Assembly (NCBI GenBank): GCA_002794785.1
Contig: NBBA01000012.1
Span: 434,001 to 498,000 of the forward strand
Direction: 5' to 3'
Length of the DNA: 64,000 nucleotides
Origin: Coniferiporia sulphurascens
Lineage: Eukaryota; Basidiomycota; Agaricomycetes; Hymenochaetales; Hymenochaetaceae
The notes below the pieces were generated by a model, which saw nothing but the letters and a program-made list of their open reading frames with translations, had not been told where the DNA came from and did not search any database. How positions within the stretch are numbered: the stretch's first letter is position 1; each line of letters opens with the position of its first letter. This document shows positions 43,848 to 55,989 of the stretch, one piece after another. The position numbers and the translations under genes are program-made.

Positions 43848-44293
43848 CTGCCCTTCGGATTCCTATCAGTTTCTTCTATGGCACTTGCAGCCACTCCTTT
43901 CCTCTTCTAAGGGACTCTCTTTTCCTGACCTCATTCCGACTTGATCTGGTTACCTGTAGTCATGACATGTATGCCTCCCTTCTCCTCCCCTCTCTTTCCC
44001 CTATAATAGGGCATGTAAGCCCACTAGGCCTCCCTTGGGAGGCACACGCCCCGCCCAGTTTCACTCGATGAGCAATTTATTATTATTATTATTATTCCTG
44101 CAGTATTACATAATTACAAGCTTCCCCCCTGAAGGGGGGCCCTAACTACATAACAACGGAGGTGCCCGTCATTGCGCATCGCACAAAACTGGGCAGGGGC
44201 TCTGCTCCCCAAGGGGTGCTGAAGTGTGAAGAGCCCCTATTTAGTGAGAGGAACGCGAGAAGGAGGAATACATATCGCTATGAACAGACCATG

Positions 44294-44851
44294 TGTTAAG
44301 CTCAATGGTTACGTGGTGATCGACGTTGGGGCTTCCAGATCGTCGGAACGGATGGTACAGCAATGGGGCTTCCTAGATGTCGTAAGTCGAAGGTGATCGT
44401 CGGTGGGGCTTCCTGATCGACGATGTGGACGCGAGATGCTTCTTAGGGGTGTCGGGTTATGACGAAGCGACTAATGGCCAAGTGGCGCACAGTAGACTGG
44501 TGGTAGCAGATAATGGGCTTGTATGAACAAAGAGCACAAGCTTAGGGCTTGTGCTACTGAAGTTACATGCTTATATGCTACTCTATGTGTTTGCTACTGT
44601 AGGGTCGTGTATTAGTATGTTTACATGACTATGGAAGGTCATGGAACCCCAAGGAATGTCTTGGTAATACAAGTGAAGGTATCAGTAAGCAAAGCTCGTC
44701 ATGATGGTGGAATAAGGCATCATCATGGCGTTGTATGGTGCAAGGTGAATGCGGATGAGTAAGGCAGAGGAATGGGGGAGTTGTGCTGACTGATGATGAT
44801 GAATAGGAAGTGAGTCAGCACAGAGGGGGAAAGTAAAGGAAAATTGTAACA
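44294..44851 (-). repeat. Solo LTR, gypsy family 1, in the C3 3' UTR
   Basis: This 558-bp inverted LTR has exact CCATG duplications at 44289-44293 and 44852-44856. Confidence 0.95.
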
Positions 44852-44951
44852 CCATGTGGATAAGGGCAGGGTAAAGTAAGAAGCTTAGAATTGGAAAGGG
44901 AGGGCAAGAGTGCCGGCCAAGACATATCTGTAGGAATCCGAAAGGCGGGCA

Positions 44952-47900
44952 CTACTCGAGTGGGAAGGGAGGGAGCATACCTGATAGCTCCAAAAGGGCT
45001 GGGTCCAAGTCCCAAGTTCAGGGTCCGAGCATACGATGCATGTAATCCCATAGGAGGTCCAAGTCCATATCCTCGTCTGTTGGGAGGCCATCGAGGTCCA
45101 TCGCAGCAAAAGACAGCCGGATGGTGCCTGTGGCACGGTCAGAGAGGCGGTTAAGATGCCCCATCAGCTTTAGCCAGCAGCGCAAAACCGGGAGGCGGTT
45201 TTCGTCAGCCCACTCTGGGTGGTGGACTGGGAGAGGGTCCCAAGGTGGCCACATGTGCCATATCCATGAGTGGAAGGTGCTACAGCCGCCGAGGATGTGG
45301 GCGGTCGACTGTGCGGGCCAGGGGGGGTGGTTGTGCCACCTGCAATGCGAGATCAGGCCATGCCTGCGACGGTAGGCTGAGTCAAAGCTCAGCCAGTAAC
45401 CCCCGTAGGGACCGGCACAGCAGAGGACCTGCGCAACTGCAGATAGCTCGCTGTGTGGGTGGTTGACTGAATGCATGAGCAGCTTTCGAGGTCGGCGTGA
45501 GGGGAGGCCGTGAACTGCCAGGTACTTGTCGGCGGTTGAGGCAAGGGGACGGGCTAGTGAGAACGTCCATCGCTCCATGAGGGTGTGGACGGCAACCTCT
45601 TTTAGTGTGGAGGTGGAGGGTTTGAGGTCGGATGGGGGGAGCTCTGTTGCCAGCTTCACTTCCATGTCAGCCCATTCATTACTGGGGATGTCCAAGTGAC
45701 TGGGACACCAGACAAAATGAACAGTGAGTTGTGGGCATGAGTCCAGCAAAGTCTCCACACTGGCTTTCCAGATGTGAAGGAGGTGGGCACCAGGGACGGC
45801 GGCCCAGGTGCAGAAAAGGTGGAGGGTGGTCAGCGAATCAGACAGAAAGAAGATGTCTGATGCAATGTGCAGTTGCACCAGGAGGCGGCATGCTACCCAG
45901 CCCAGAGCTGTGGTGAGGGAGAATTCCTCAGCATCTGTGGCTGTGGCACAGGTGGGGGACTCCAGTCAGTGAGACCAGAGTCGGGTGTGGCCAAGCATGG
46001 CACAGATGGCTGAGCCCGACTTATTGTCAATGCAGGAGCCATCAGTGAATACCTGGATGTGGGGGGTGAGGCCAAGTTGGTGCGCAGTGGTTACAAATGA
46101 TTTTTGGGTGTCGGCACTAACCGGGGTGACAGGAGTGGTGAAGCGGACGCAGCCCTGGGTGAAGGCCAGAGGATCCGTCCACGGGGGATGTGTGTATGCA
46201 GGGACCTGTTGAACCCGAGGGGCTCGGACCTGCAGAGAAAGGGAAAAAGGTCTATTAGCTGTGTTTTTAAATAATTTCCGGCCAATGGAGTGGGGGGTGC
46301 GCCAAAGACACAGGGAGTGGGTGGTCTTTATATACTCAAAATAGAAAGAGAGAGGGGGAATGGAGCAAAGAAAATTAGTGGAATAGGGGGAGGCACCTTT
46401 AAAGACGCTGAGTATCCAGCAACAGGCTGTGTTTTGGATGGCCTGGAGGCAGTTTACCAGGGTTTTTTGGCAGCAGCCATGATACCAAACCGGTGCACCC
46501 CAGGACAGGACAGAGCAGATGCAGGAGGTATAGAGGCGGCAGAGGAGGAGGGCCGAGATTCCGCATTGGGTGTTGCCCAGAATGCAGAGGGCGGCAAGGG
46601 TGGAGAGCCCCTTGGAGCGCATGTGCTCAATGTGGGGCTTGAAGGAGAGGCCTGGATCCCACCATATCCCCAACCACCAGAGGGGGATTGAGGGGCGGAT
46701 CAGGGTGTTGGGGTCGACCTGGACGCCGGCAGTGTCCCAGCCATCGTAGCCAGTGCATCGCCAAGGGGGGTGGAAGTGGAGACACTCCATCTTGGCGGCT
46801 TCGATGTTGAGACCAATGTTGCTGAAGAGGGTGTCGAGTTGTTGGTAGGCACAGGTGAGAGCACGGCAGTTGGATGCCACTGAGGGACCTACGCAAATAA
46901 GTAAGTGATCATCAACATATGCCAGGGCAGTGGTGCCGGCTTGGTGAAAGTGCTGGAGGACCACCCCCACGAATATCATTGACAGGATGGGAGAGACTGG
47001 CAATCCCTGAGGGGTACCGAGGTCGGGTTTAGGGGCGGTGGGGAGGGTGGTGCCATCGAAGGCGACAGCGACCTGCCGGTCTGTCATGAAGGATAAACAC
47101 CAGTCAGCCATATCTGGGGCGCAACCAAGATCCAACAATTGTCAGTGGAGGAGTTGGGGGTGTACCGAGTTGAAGAAGCCCTGAATGTCGACCGCTAGGA
47201 CCAAACAGACAAGGCCCTCTGAGTGGGCATGCTCCGCAATCTGTAAAAGGTGTTGGGTGGTGTCATAGACTGAGTGGCCTTGGCGCCCCCCATACTGGTT
47301 AGGTGGCAACCAGCCCCGCATGTTGGCGAGGAACTGGAGCTGGTTAGCTATGACCTTTTCGAGAAGTTTCCCTAGGGTCTCCTCGAGGGTGATGGGCCAG
47401 TATGAACGCAGCAAGAAGGGGTCCTTCTTGTTTGGCTTCCTGAGCATTACAACCTTTGCCGCCCGCCAGCACTCAGGGTGGTGCCCCAGGTGCAGACAGT
47501 CATTGAAAAGTGTAAGTATCTCATCAGGGTAGGCATCCACTATCCATTTCAGGGGGCAGTAGCCTATTCCCAAGAGGCCCAGAGCCGACAAGTTGGATGT
47601 GTCAGCCAGTGCCCCCATAAGCTCTGAGAGGAGAATGGGTAGGGCGGCTGGTTGGATTGGTGGTGGCGGGGTGTCGGCCGCTGTCTGGGGTGGGGGGGGC
47701 ATGAAGAAGGTTTCTCAGAAGAGCTCATCTTTCTCATCGTCTGTCTGGGTGAAGGAGCCATCTCACCATTTGAGCGAGGGGATGGGGGTAGGTCGGTTGC
47801 CGAGGCCTCACTTGGCCCAGTTCCAGATGCTGGAGGTGTCTGCTTCCGCTGCCTGGTCGGTGTAGAACTGCCGTTTGGCTGTCCTAATGCCCCTTTTGAA

Positions 47901-48950
47901 GGTGCATCGGGCTGATGAATGCTGGAGGGGGGTGGTGGCTGTCGTGATGGTGGATAGGAGGGTCTTGCAGTGGGGGGACCACCATGGGACTTCTGTTTTT
48001 GACAGCTTGGAGAGGTGGGTGAATGGCTGGAGGGCGGCTACCATGGAGTCGATGACCACCTTTGCTTTGATGTCCAGGGCGTGGGTGTCGAGCCCCGAGG
48101 GACGGAAGGCTTCTTCGAGTAGCAGGAAGATGATGCCGGTCCATTCCTCCTTGTTGGCTGGTAGCAGCCAGCATGTCTTTTGGACAGGAGGAGGGGGCCG
48201 AAACAGCAAAGACCAGCACAGGATGGCGTGGTCGGACAGTGGTGAAGGGTCAGAGGTAGCCAAATCTAAAATAGAGTCAGGGTTGACTGTGGGTGGGGCC
48301 CAGATCATGTCAATGGGACACCAATGGCGATTGCCATCGGGCTGTGAGTAAGAGTCAGGAATATGGGCAGGCGCCAGGCCATGCCCATGGAAAAAGTCAT
48401 CAAGGGGTTGTGCCCCCAAGTCATCTCACTGTGTGGCTGAGAGTTCGGACCACGTGTGGTGGCAACGGTTGAAGTCGCCTGCCATGAGTAGAGTGGTGGC
48501 AAGCACTGAGGGGAGTGAGAATAAAAAGGACTCACCTGGGTACTGGGGGGAGGCGTTCTCACATTCCGGGGGGTGCATGCCATAGTGGTTGCATACCCGG
48601 AGGGTGAGTTGAGATTGTACCTCCACCATCAACATGTCGGTGCCATAAGACGTGGCTCCGAGAATTGACCATGAGGTGGGGGGGAGGGCCCTGGATACAT
48701 ATGTGACTACCCGAGGATGAACCTCTGGTGGTAGGACAGGTACGTAGCCTGGGATGGTAGGGACATTGAGAACCGGGGTGCCGGCTGGGTCGGTGAGCGA
48801 GGGTTGCAGACCTATTTGATACCAGGGGGGTTCCTGGATAAGAATTAGATGCGGGGGGGATGGGTCAGTTGTAAGGACAGGAATTAGGGAATGTATCACT
48901 GCTAGTGAGCAGGTGGTGTTCCACTGCAAGATAGAGAGCTTCTCTATCAT
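44952..48950 (-). pseudogene. LINE C3 ORF2, single frame with TGA stops
   Basis: All of ORF2 lies in one frame from 48950 to the TAG at 44952-44954. It is interrupted by TGA codons including those at 48426, 47808, 47142, 45966 and 45018; several are Arg CGA in paralogues. In order the endonuclease has SILQWN, IQEPPWYQIG, GDFNRCHH, CPIDMIW and LSDH. The reverse transcriptase has RKPNKKDPF, VDIQGFFNSVHP, GTPQGLPVSPIL (GSP in others) and YVDDHLL near 46900-46922. RNase H has FTDGSCIDNKSGSAICAM, FFLSDSLTTLHLF and NEWADMEVKLA. The C-terminal region has HCRWHNHPPWP, HILGGC and ENRLPVLRCWLKLMGHL. With no frameshift and mostly CpG-type stops, it is the best-preserved complete ORF2 in the window. Confidence 0.92.
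48930..48950 (-). promoter_or_regulatory. ORF1/ORF2 stop-start overlap plus hairpin (C3)
   Basis: ATGA lies at 48950-48947. The perfect inverted repeat GATAGAGA/TCTCTATC encloses AGC, a different loop from C2 (CAC). Confidence 0.7.
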
Positions 48951-51012
48951 AGTTCCTCCATCTGGTCGTCGGTGGGGTCAGTGGCGAGGGCCTCTTCAAT
49001 TTGGCGGTATCGCCTCTTCTTGGGACATGCTGGTAGGGTGGTGGGGTGGTCGCCCTTGCAGTTGTTGCAGAGGTGGGGGTGGGGACATGTGTCGCCTTTG
49101 GGCACTGTGTCGGTCACGCAGTGGGCACACAATTTGCGGTGATTGTGGGTCAAGTGGGCACCCGCACATTCAGTGCAGCAAGGTTGGGCACAGCAGCCCT
49201 TGGTCCCATGGCCAAGGCCCTGGCACCGCTCACATTGGGTGAGGGTGGGGCGGACAGGTGGGACTGAGAGTCGGAGGGCAGATCTGAACATCCAGACTCG
49301 GGGCCTCTTGAGGAGGCGCTCGCATATGGAGCCATCAGGGTTAACGAAGGAGAAGACCACTGGGCACCTGTTGAGCATCGGCAAGTGGTCCTCGGTGGCA
49401 GTGAAGTGAGGGGTGACTACAAAGTCAAGGTTGCGGAGTGCTGGGTTGTGCTGGATTTCGGCCATGAGGGCCTTCTTGGGGATGGTGTGTCCATTCTGGC
49501 CAAACAAAAAGTCCTTGCATGGCACCATGGAGATGTGGAGGGCAGACTGAGGGCGGACTCTAGAGGGGGTTAGGGAGAATGTGGTCAGGATGGTGATTCC
49601 CTCCACAATGCACTCAGTGCGCATGTGGGAAGCATAGGCTGCAGAGTGCCGATCAATGATCGTTTCCATGGTTGGGTTAGCTGAGGACAGTCGTGCCGCA
49701 AATGTGGTCATGATGTTCCCCTTTACGTTATATGAAGAGGAGAGGACTGGGACTTGGTCTGCTGTGGGGAGGGAGGTGAAGAACTCACAGGACGTCTTGG
49801 TCAGGGCCATTGCTGACTTCTGATTTTCGGCCTGTATGCCAACTGTTGGGGTGAGGACCAAGGTTGGGTCCTTGGCGTACATTGTGGGTGGGGGGGGCAC
49901 CTTACGCTGGCGCTTCTTCTTCTTCTGCACCAGGTTGATGACTGCTCCTGTGGCTGGGGCCACTGGAGATGGGTTAGCGGTTGTTGGGGGGGCCGCTGCT
50001 GCGGCCACTTTGGCATAGGAGGTGGGGGTGGCCTGAATGGCGGCCTGGGGGGCGGGTTGCTGTTGTTGTTGTTGCTGTTGATGCTGGGCAGGCCTAGAGC
50101 TGATGGAAGCCATCTGACGTGAAATAGAGGCTACATCTGTAGTCAGGCGCTTGACTGCGTCAGTCAGCGCCCTCATTTCTGGGGTCACGGGGCGGTGCCG
50201 GGGGTCCCGGTGGTGGCCAGGGCCCTTTGGGGGGGGCGAGCTGGTGCAAAGGGTTCCGGGAGGGCGATTTCCGCCCCTTCCCTTGCGAAGTTGTAGGCCA
50301 TGACCGTGTTGCAATAGATGATGAGTTGGGGGTCTTTCCTTTCTTGTGCAATGTTGGCCAGTGTTGTCTGGACATTCCACAGGAGGTCGCCCACAAACTG
50401 TGCTGCCTTGATGTCTATTGTTTCGGTGGTGGTGTCCACTGTCTCTTTGTTGAAGTCGTCCAGGGCATGGGAGAGGGCGTGCATGAATCCTGCGGTATGT
50501 GGTTCATGCTGTTGTTGTGCCAGGGGTCCTCTCGGGGTGAGAGGCGACATGGCAGCAGAGGAGCGCTTCCGCCCGAGGCTTGCACCTCCCACCTGTTGCG
50601 GGGGGGTATGGGGGTCGACTGCCATTTCTGGGGCTGTTTTGCTGAATTTGTTGGAGCTGTGGATCGACCCTACCGAGGCGGCTGGGGAGCCAGCTCGGGA
50701 TGCCTGCCTGGATTCTAAATGCACCTGGGTGGTGAAGTCGTAGGCCGACACCAATTGGGAGTCGCCAATGGCCGGGGAGGGTGCCAGTATGTCCAGGGAG
50801 GAGGTCAGTGGCAGGAAACCGGTGAGGGGTTGTCTGTTGGGGGTGGTGGGGGCAGCCATCCCTTGGGCGAGGGCGGCAGCATTGGCGCCAGCTGCCACCC
50901 AGTTGGTGGCGGCCCTGGCAGCCTGGTTGGCAGCATCACTGGCTGAAGAGGGGGGTGGGAGGGGTTGTTGAGTACAATGTAGAGCTTTCCAGTAGTCACA
51001 AGGGTTCGACAT
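48947..51012 (-). pseudogene. LINE C3 ORF1 (one frameshift)
   Basis: The frame starts at the ATG at 51012 (MSNPCDYWKALHCTQQPLP). It passes the ATNWVAAGANAAALAQGM, AYDFTTQVHLESRQAS and MAVDPHTPPQQVGGASLG blocks and the FMHALSHALDDFNKE to VMAYNFAREG helical block. It shifts once near 50200 and continues in one frame to 48947. A run of eight glutamines lies near 50058-50081 and KKKKRQRK near 49915. The VLSSSYNVKGN core and the full C-terminal knuckle array (CERCQGLGHGTKGC, CTECAGAHLTHNH, CNNCKGDHPTTLPAC) are intact. It is the RNA-binding partner of ORF2. Only the frameshift prevents translation. Confidence 0.9.
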
Positions 51013-51196
51013 GGGGGAGTTTTAGCTGCCCACACTAGTCGATGGTGGTGGTTACTGGTCAAGAAGGATGACTTGATGAGCAATGACGGGCGCCTCAGTA
51101 GTTAGGTAGTTTACAGGCAGCCCCTTTGGGCCACAGGTGTATTGCATAGCTCAGTAGGAATAATAATAAAATAAAATAAAATAAAAAATAAAAAAG

Positions 51197-51340
51197 TGAT
51201 TAGCTTTCTCAGCCATCAAGTGGGGGGCCCCATTACTGCCAGGTACTTGTCAGCTGTGGAGGCTAGGAGGTGGGCCAACTGGAGGGACCAACGCTCGCTG
51301 AGTGTGCGAGTCGTGACTTCCTTCAGAGCGGAGATTGAGG
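51197..51340 (-). pseudogene. LINE alpha6 ORF2, distal piece
   Basis: The minus strand encodes SISALKEVTTRTLSERWSLQ, then ASTADKYLAVMGPPT. Bases 51326-51340 (GAGCGGAGATTGAGG) recur at 63151-63165, where the same LINE continues upstream, so LINE alpha5 inserted here. The rest of the C-terminus is missing at 51196, where the tail of chimera 3 ends. Confidence 0.85.
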
Positions 51341-51858
51341 CCCGCCCCCTCGCCTCAACTGCAGACAAGTACCTCACAGTCACCGGCCCACCAACCTGCT
51401 GACTGTGGAAGATCCTCACCATCTCGGTTGACCACCCTCGCTCTGAGCTCACTGCAGTGGCACAGGTCCTCTGTCATGCCGGTCCCTTTGGGGGCTACTG
51501 GCTGAGCTTCAACTCAGCCTACCGACACAGACATGGCCTTTTTTTTAAAATTTAATTTAATTATTCCTGCAGTATTACATAATTACAAGCTGCCCCCCCG
51601 AAGGGGGGGCCCTAACTACATAACAACGGAGGTGCCCGTCATCGCACAACACACAAAACTGGGCGGGGGCCCTGCTCCCCAAAGGGTGCCAAGGTGTGGA
51701 GGGCCCCTATTAGTAAGAGAGACTGAAGGAGGGAGGAATACATATCACTACGACTTATACCAAACAGGCAACAGCAGGCAAAGGAGGTAGTTTAGAATAG
51801 GAAAGGGAGGGCGAGAGTGCCGGCCGGGACATGCGGGGGGGAAGCCGAAGGGCAGGCA

Positions 51859-54800
51859 CTAGACAGAGGAAAAGGTAGGAAGCGCACCTGAGAGCTCCAA
51901 GAGAGCCAGGTCTGGGTCCTGGGTCCGGGGTCCAAGCATATGACTCATGTAATCCCTAAGGAGGTCCAGGTCCATATCTTTGTTGGTCGGGTGTCCCTCC
52001 AACTCCATTGTGGCAAACGCTAGGCAGATGGTGGCTGAGGTACAGTCTGAGAGGCGGTTGAGGTGCCCCGCCAGCTTAAGCCAGCGGCACAGAACCGGGA
52101 GACGGTTTTCGTCGGCCCATTCGGTGTGGTGGGTCGGAAGTGGGTCACGGGGGGGCCAGACCTTGCAGATCCATGGTCGGAATGTATGACATCTGCCCAG
52201 TATGTGGGTGGTCGACTGGGCTGACCACGGTGGATGGTTGTGCCATCTGCAGTGCAAGATCAGGCTGTGTCGGTGCCGGTAGGCTGAGTCAAAGCTCAGC
52301 CAGTAGCCCCTGTAGGGACCGGCACGACAGAGAACCTGGGCGACTGCAGAGAGCTCCCGGCAGGGGTGGTCCACCGACTGCGTGATAAGCTTTCGGGGAT
52401 GGCGTGAGGGGGTACTGTTGACAGCTAAGTATTTGTTGGCTGTCAAGGCCAGTGGGTGGGCAAGTGCGAGGGACCAGCGTTCCATAAGGGTGTTGATGGT
52501 GGCCTCTTTTAGTGCAGAGGTGGAGGGTGCAAGGGATGATGGGGGTAGGTTTGTTGTGAACTTCGCCTCGCAGTCTGCCCATTCATTCCCAGGGATGTCG
52601 GAGTGACCCGGGCACCACACGAAATGAATGGAAAGATCCGGGTATGAGTCCAAGAGGGTCTGGACCCCTGCCTTCCATTGGTGGAGGAGGTGGGCACCTG
52701 GGACCGGTGCCCATGTGTGGATTAGGTGGAGTGCTGTCAGTGAATCTGACAGAAAGAAGATGTCAGATGCGACAGGCAAAGACTCCTGTAGGTGGTGTGT
52801 GGCCCAGCTCGGTGCAGATGTGAGGGAGAAAATCTCTGTGTCCATGGCGGTTGCGCAGGTGGGGGAGGCCAGCCGGCGAGACTTGAGGCGAGTGAGGCCC
52901 ATCATGGCGCAGATGGCTGATCCAGACTTTGCACCCATGTGTGAGCCATCAGTGAAAACCTGGAGGCGGTGGAGAGTGCTCAGGGAGCGAGCGGCAGCCA
53001 TGAATTCATCATGGGTGTCCTTGCTGACCGGAGTGATAGGAGTGGTGAACAAGACTCTTCCATTCGTAAACGCCAGAGGATCTGTCCAAGGGGGATGAGT
53101 GTATGCAGGGACTGGTTGAACCTGGGGGACCTGGACCTGCAGAGAAGTGGAAAAGGGGTGGTTAGTTACATTTTTATAATATCGTTTTCTACCAATGGAG
53201 TGCAGGGTGCGCCAGAGGCGCAGAGAATGGAGGGTCTTAGCATATTCAAAGTAGTAAGAGAGAGGGGGAAGGGAGCAGAGAAAATTTGTGGAGAAGGGTG
53301 AGGCGCCTTTATAGACGCCGAGAATCCATCTGCATGCCGTGTTTTGCACAGCCTGCAGGCGGCTTACTAATGTTTTTTGGCAACGGCCATGATACCATAC
53401 CGGCACGCCCCATGTGAGGACGGAGCAGACGCAGGCGGTGTACAGTCGGAGGAGGAGGAGGGCCGAGATACCGTGTTCGGTGTTGCCGAGAATGTGGAGG
53501 GCGGCTAGGGTGGAGAGGCCTTTGGAACACATGCATTCCATGTGGGCCTTGAAAGTGAGGGCGGGGTCCCACCATATTCCCAGCCAGCGTAGCGGGATAG
53601 AGGGTCGGATCACTGTGGTGGGGGTGACCCATACCCTGGCGGTGTCCCAGTTGGTGTAGGCGGCTGAGTGGCATCGGGGTGGGTGGAAGTGTAGGCACTC
53701 TGTTTTGGCAGCTTCAATGTTGAGACCGATGGTGCCAAAGTGGGTGTTGAGTTGATGGTAAGTGTTGGACAGTTGCTGGCAGTTGGATGCCATGCTGGGC
53801 CCAACGCACACGAGTAGGTGGTCGTCGACATATGCGAGGGCGGTGGTGCCGGTTTGGTGAAATTTTCGGAGGACCACACCCATGAATATCGTCGAGAGGA
53901 TTGGGGATACTGGGGACCCTTGGGGGGTACCGAGGTCGGGTTTCGGGGCAGTTGGGAGGGTGGTGCCATTGAATGCAATGGCGACCTGCCAGTCCATCAT
54001 GAAGGACAAGCACCAGTCCGCCATGTCTGGCGGGCACTGGAGGTCCAAGAGTTGCCAGTGGAGGATTTGCGGGTGTACTGAGTCGAAAAAACCCTGGATG
54101 TCGACTGCTAGGACTGAACATACACAGCCCTCAGCGTGGGCGCACTCTGCGATCTGTAGGAGGTGCTGGGCAGCGTCATAGATGGAATGTCCTTGACGCC
54201 CCCTTATTGGTTAGGTGGCAGCCAGTCCCTCGTGTTGGCGAGGAACTGGAGCCGGTTAGCAATAATTTTTTCCAGGAGTTTCCCTAGGGTCTCCTCAAGG
54301 GTGATGGGCCAGTATGAACGTGGTGAGAAGGGGTCCTTCTTGTTTGGCTTCCTGAGCATCACTACTTTTGCCAATCGCCAGCACTTGGGGTGGTGCCCCA
54401 TGCACAAGCAGTCATTGAAAAGAGTGAGGATCTCATCAGGGTAGGCATCTACCACCCATTTAAGCAGGCGGTAGCCGATCCCTGAGAGGCCTGGGGCTGA
54501 CAAGTTGGAGGTGTCAGACAGTGCCCCTGTGAGCTCCGAGCGGAGTATAGGTGGGGCAGTGGGTTGAGGGGGGGGCAGCGGTGTATCAGCCGCTTGTTGG
54601 GGTGGGGGGGTGCGAAGAAAGTGGTGCAGAAAAGCTCACCTTTCTCATCATCCATTTGTGTAAAGGTTCTGTCCCGCTTTTTGAGTGAGGGGATTGGGGT
54701 GGGTCGGTTGCCCAGGCCACACTTGGCCCAGCTCCATATATTGGATGCGTCGGCTTGGTCAGCTTGTTCAGTGTAAAAGTGCCGTTTGGCCACCCATACG

Positions 54801-55865
54801 CCGCGTTTGAAAGTGCGGCAGGCTGCTGATCGCTGAAGGGGGGTGGTAGCCGTTGATATTGCCTGGAGGAGCGATTTGCATGTTGGGGTCCACCAGGGGA
54901 CTTCGGACTTGGACGGCTTTGTGAACCTGGTGAAAGGAGTGAGGGCAGCAACCATCGCGTCAATCACTGCCTGTGCTTTCCCATCAAGGGCGAGGGTGTT
55001 GTCCGCTGGGAGTAGAAAGGTGGCTTTGAGTAGTGGAAAAGCAATATCAGACCATTCTTCCCTGTCTGCCGGGAGTAGCCGGCGCATTTTCATGACTGGG
55101 GGTGGGGGCCGATAAGGCAAGGAAAGGACCAGCATAACATGGCATGGTCGGATAGTGGGGAGGTGGTTGAGGTGCCTAAATCTATAATGATGTCAGGGTT
55201 TATCGTGGGGGGGGACCAGATCATGTCAATTGGGCACCGCCAATGATTGTCAATGGGCCGTGAGTCAGAGTCCGGCAGGTGGGCTGGCTCAAGGCCATGC
55301 TCCCGGAAGAAGTTGTCGAGGGGTTGCGCCCTCAAGTCCTCCTGTCGTGAGGCAAGGAGATCGGACCACAAGTGGTGGTGACGGTTGAAGTCGCCAGCCA
55401 CAAGTAGAGTGGAGGCCAGTGCTGGTGGGATTGTAAATAGGAACGACTCACCAGGGAGAGGGGGGTGGTGGTGGTGCGGTCTGGTGTGTGCATACCATAG
55501 TAATTGTATAAGCGGAGTGTCCGGTGTGAGCGGATTTCGATGGTGAGAATGTCAGTGCCGAAGGAGGCGGCTCCGAGGACGGACCATGTGGTGGCGGGGA
55601 TGGCTCTGGATATGTAGGTGACGACCCTCGGCTGGGTGGCCAGGGGGAGAACTGCAATGTATCCCGGGAGGGAGGGGACATTGAGGACCGGGGTGCTGGT
55701 GGGGTCATTGAGGGAGGGCTGGAGGCCGATTTGGTACCAGGGTGGTTCCTGGATTAAAATGATGGTGGGTGGGGAGGGGTCAGTGGTAAGAATCAGAATG
55801 AGGGAATGGACCGTGGCTAGAGAGTGGGCAGCATTCCACTGAAGAATAGAGATGTCTCTATTCAT
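51859..55865 (-). pseudogene. LINE A4 ORF2, with a 729-residue open stretch
   Basis: From 55865 the endonuclease (SILQWN, IQEPPWYQIG, GDFNRHHH, CPIDMIW, LSDH) is carried in shifting frames to about 55090; the linker and RT N-terminus follow in two more frames to 54204. From 54048 to 51859 there is one unbroken 729-residue frame. It covers RT motif B (GTPQGSPVSPIL) and motif C (YVDD, about 53824-53835), the thumb, RNase H (FTDGSHMGAKSGSAIC, FFLSDSLTALHL, NEWADCEAKF) and the complete C-terminal domain (HCRWHNHPPW, HILGRC, LLELSGALPTFSSV). This open stretch is the longest in the window. The frameshifts upstream (near 55370, 55110, 54470 and 54190) make the gene non-functional. Confidence 0.9.
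55844..55865 (-). promoter_or_regulatory. ORF1/ORF2 stop-start overlap plus hairpin (A4)
   Basis: ATGA lies at 55865-55862 and the perfect 9-bp inverted repeat at 55863-55844, as in A1. Confidence 0.7.
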
Positions 55866-55989
55866 GAGTCCTCCATTGTTTCGTCTTCGGGTCCCTCAAT
55901 GGCAGCCTCGATCTGGCAGTATCGCCTTTTCTTGGGGCACTGAGGGTAGGTGGCGGGGTGGTCACCCTTGCAGTTTGTGCAGTAGTGAG
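55862..55989 (-). pseudogene. LINE A4 ORF1, last codons only
   Basis: Only about 42 codons remain, from YCTNCKGDHPAT (the last zinc knuckle) to the stop TGA that overlaps the ORF2 start. The sequence starts immediately after the tail of LINE A5 at 55990, so this LINE was truncated here when it was joined to A5. The missing knuckles and N-terminus are not present elsewhere. Confidence 0.85.

Larger units (their letters stand above)
44077..51070 (-). mobile_element. LINE C3, full length (6.43 kb without LTR)
   Basis: It is flanked by ACTCGATGAGCAAT (44063-44076) and ACTTGATGAGCAAT (51071-51084), which differ at one former CpG. Its 5' end (CATCCTTCTTGACCAG on the minus strand) is at 51070, and the tail (TTATTATTATT on the plus strand) starts at 44077. 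ORF1 starts at 51012 and ORF2 at 48950. The 3' UTR holds a solo LTR. The beta-type hairpin is at about 44123-44141, which shows that the beta 3' end belongs to family C (and A). Confidence 0.93.
39300..51196 (+). mobile_element. X-LINE chimera 3, carrying nested insertions
   Basis: On the plus strand it is X (39300-39671, then 42387-43263) joined to a LINE alpha end (43264-44076, then 51085-51196) with a (TAAAA)n-type tail. Chimera 2 and LINE C3 interrupt it, each with its own target duplication. Its own flanks (LINE D ORF1 at 39299, alpha6 at 51197) show no duplication, so one side has been rearranged. Confidence 0.82.

Noticed and set aside
51197..51539. Twin-priming inversion of a LINE alpha at 51197-51539
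   Set aside because: The sequence GAGCGGAGATTGAGG at 51326-51340 recurs at 63151, so the minus-strand piece is the target and the plus-strand piece is a separate later insertion.
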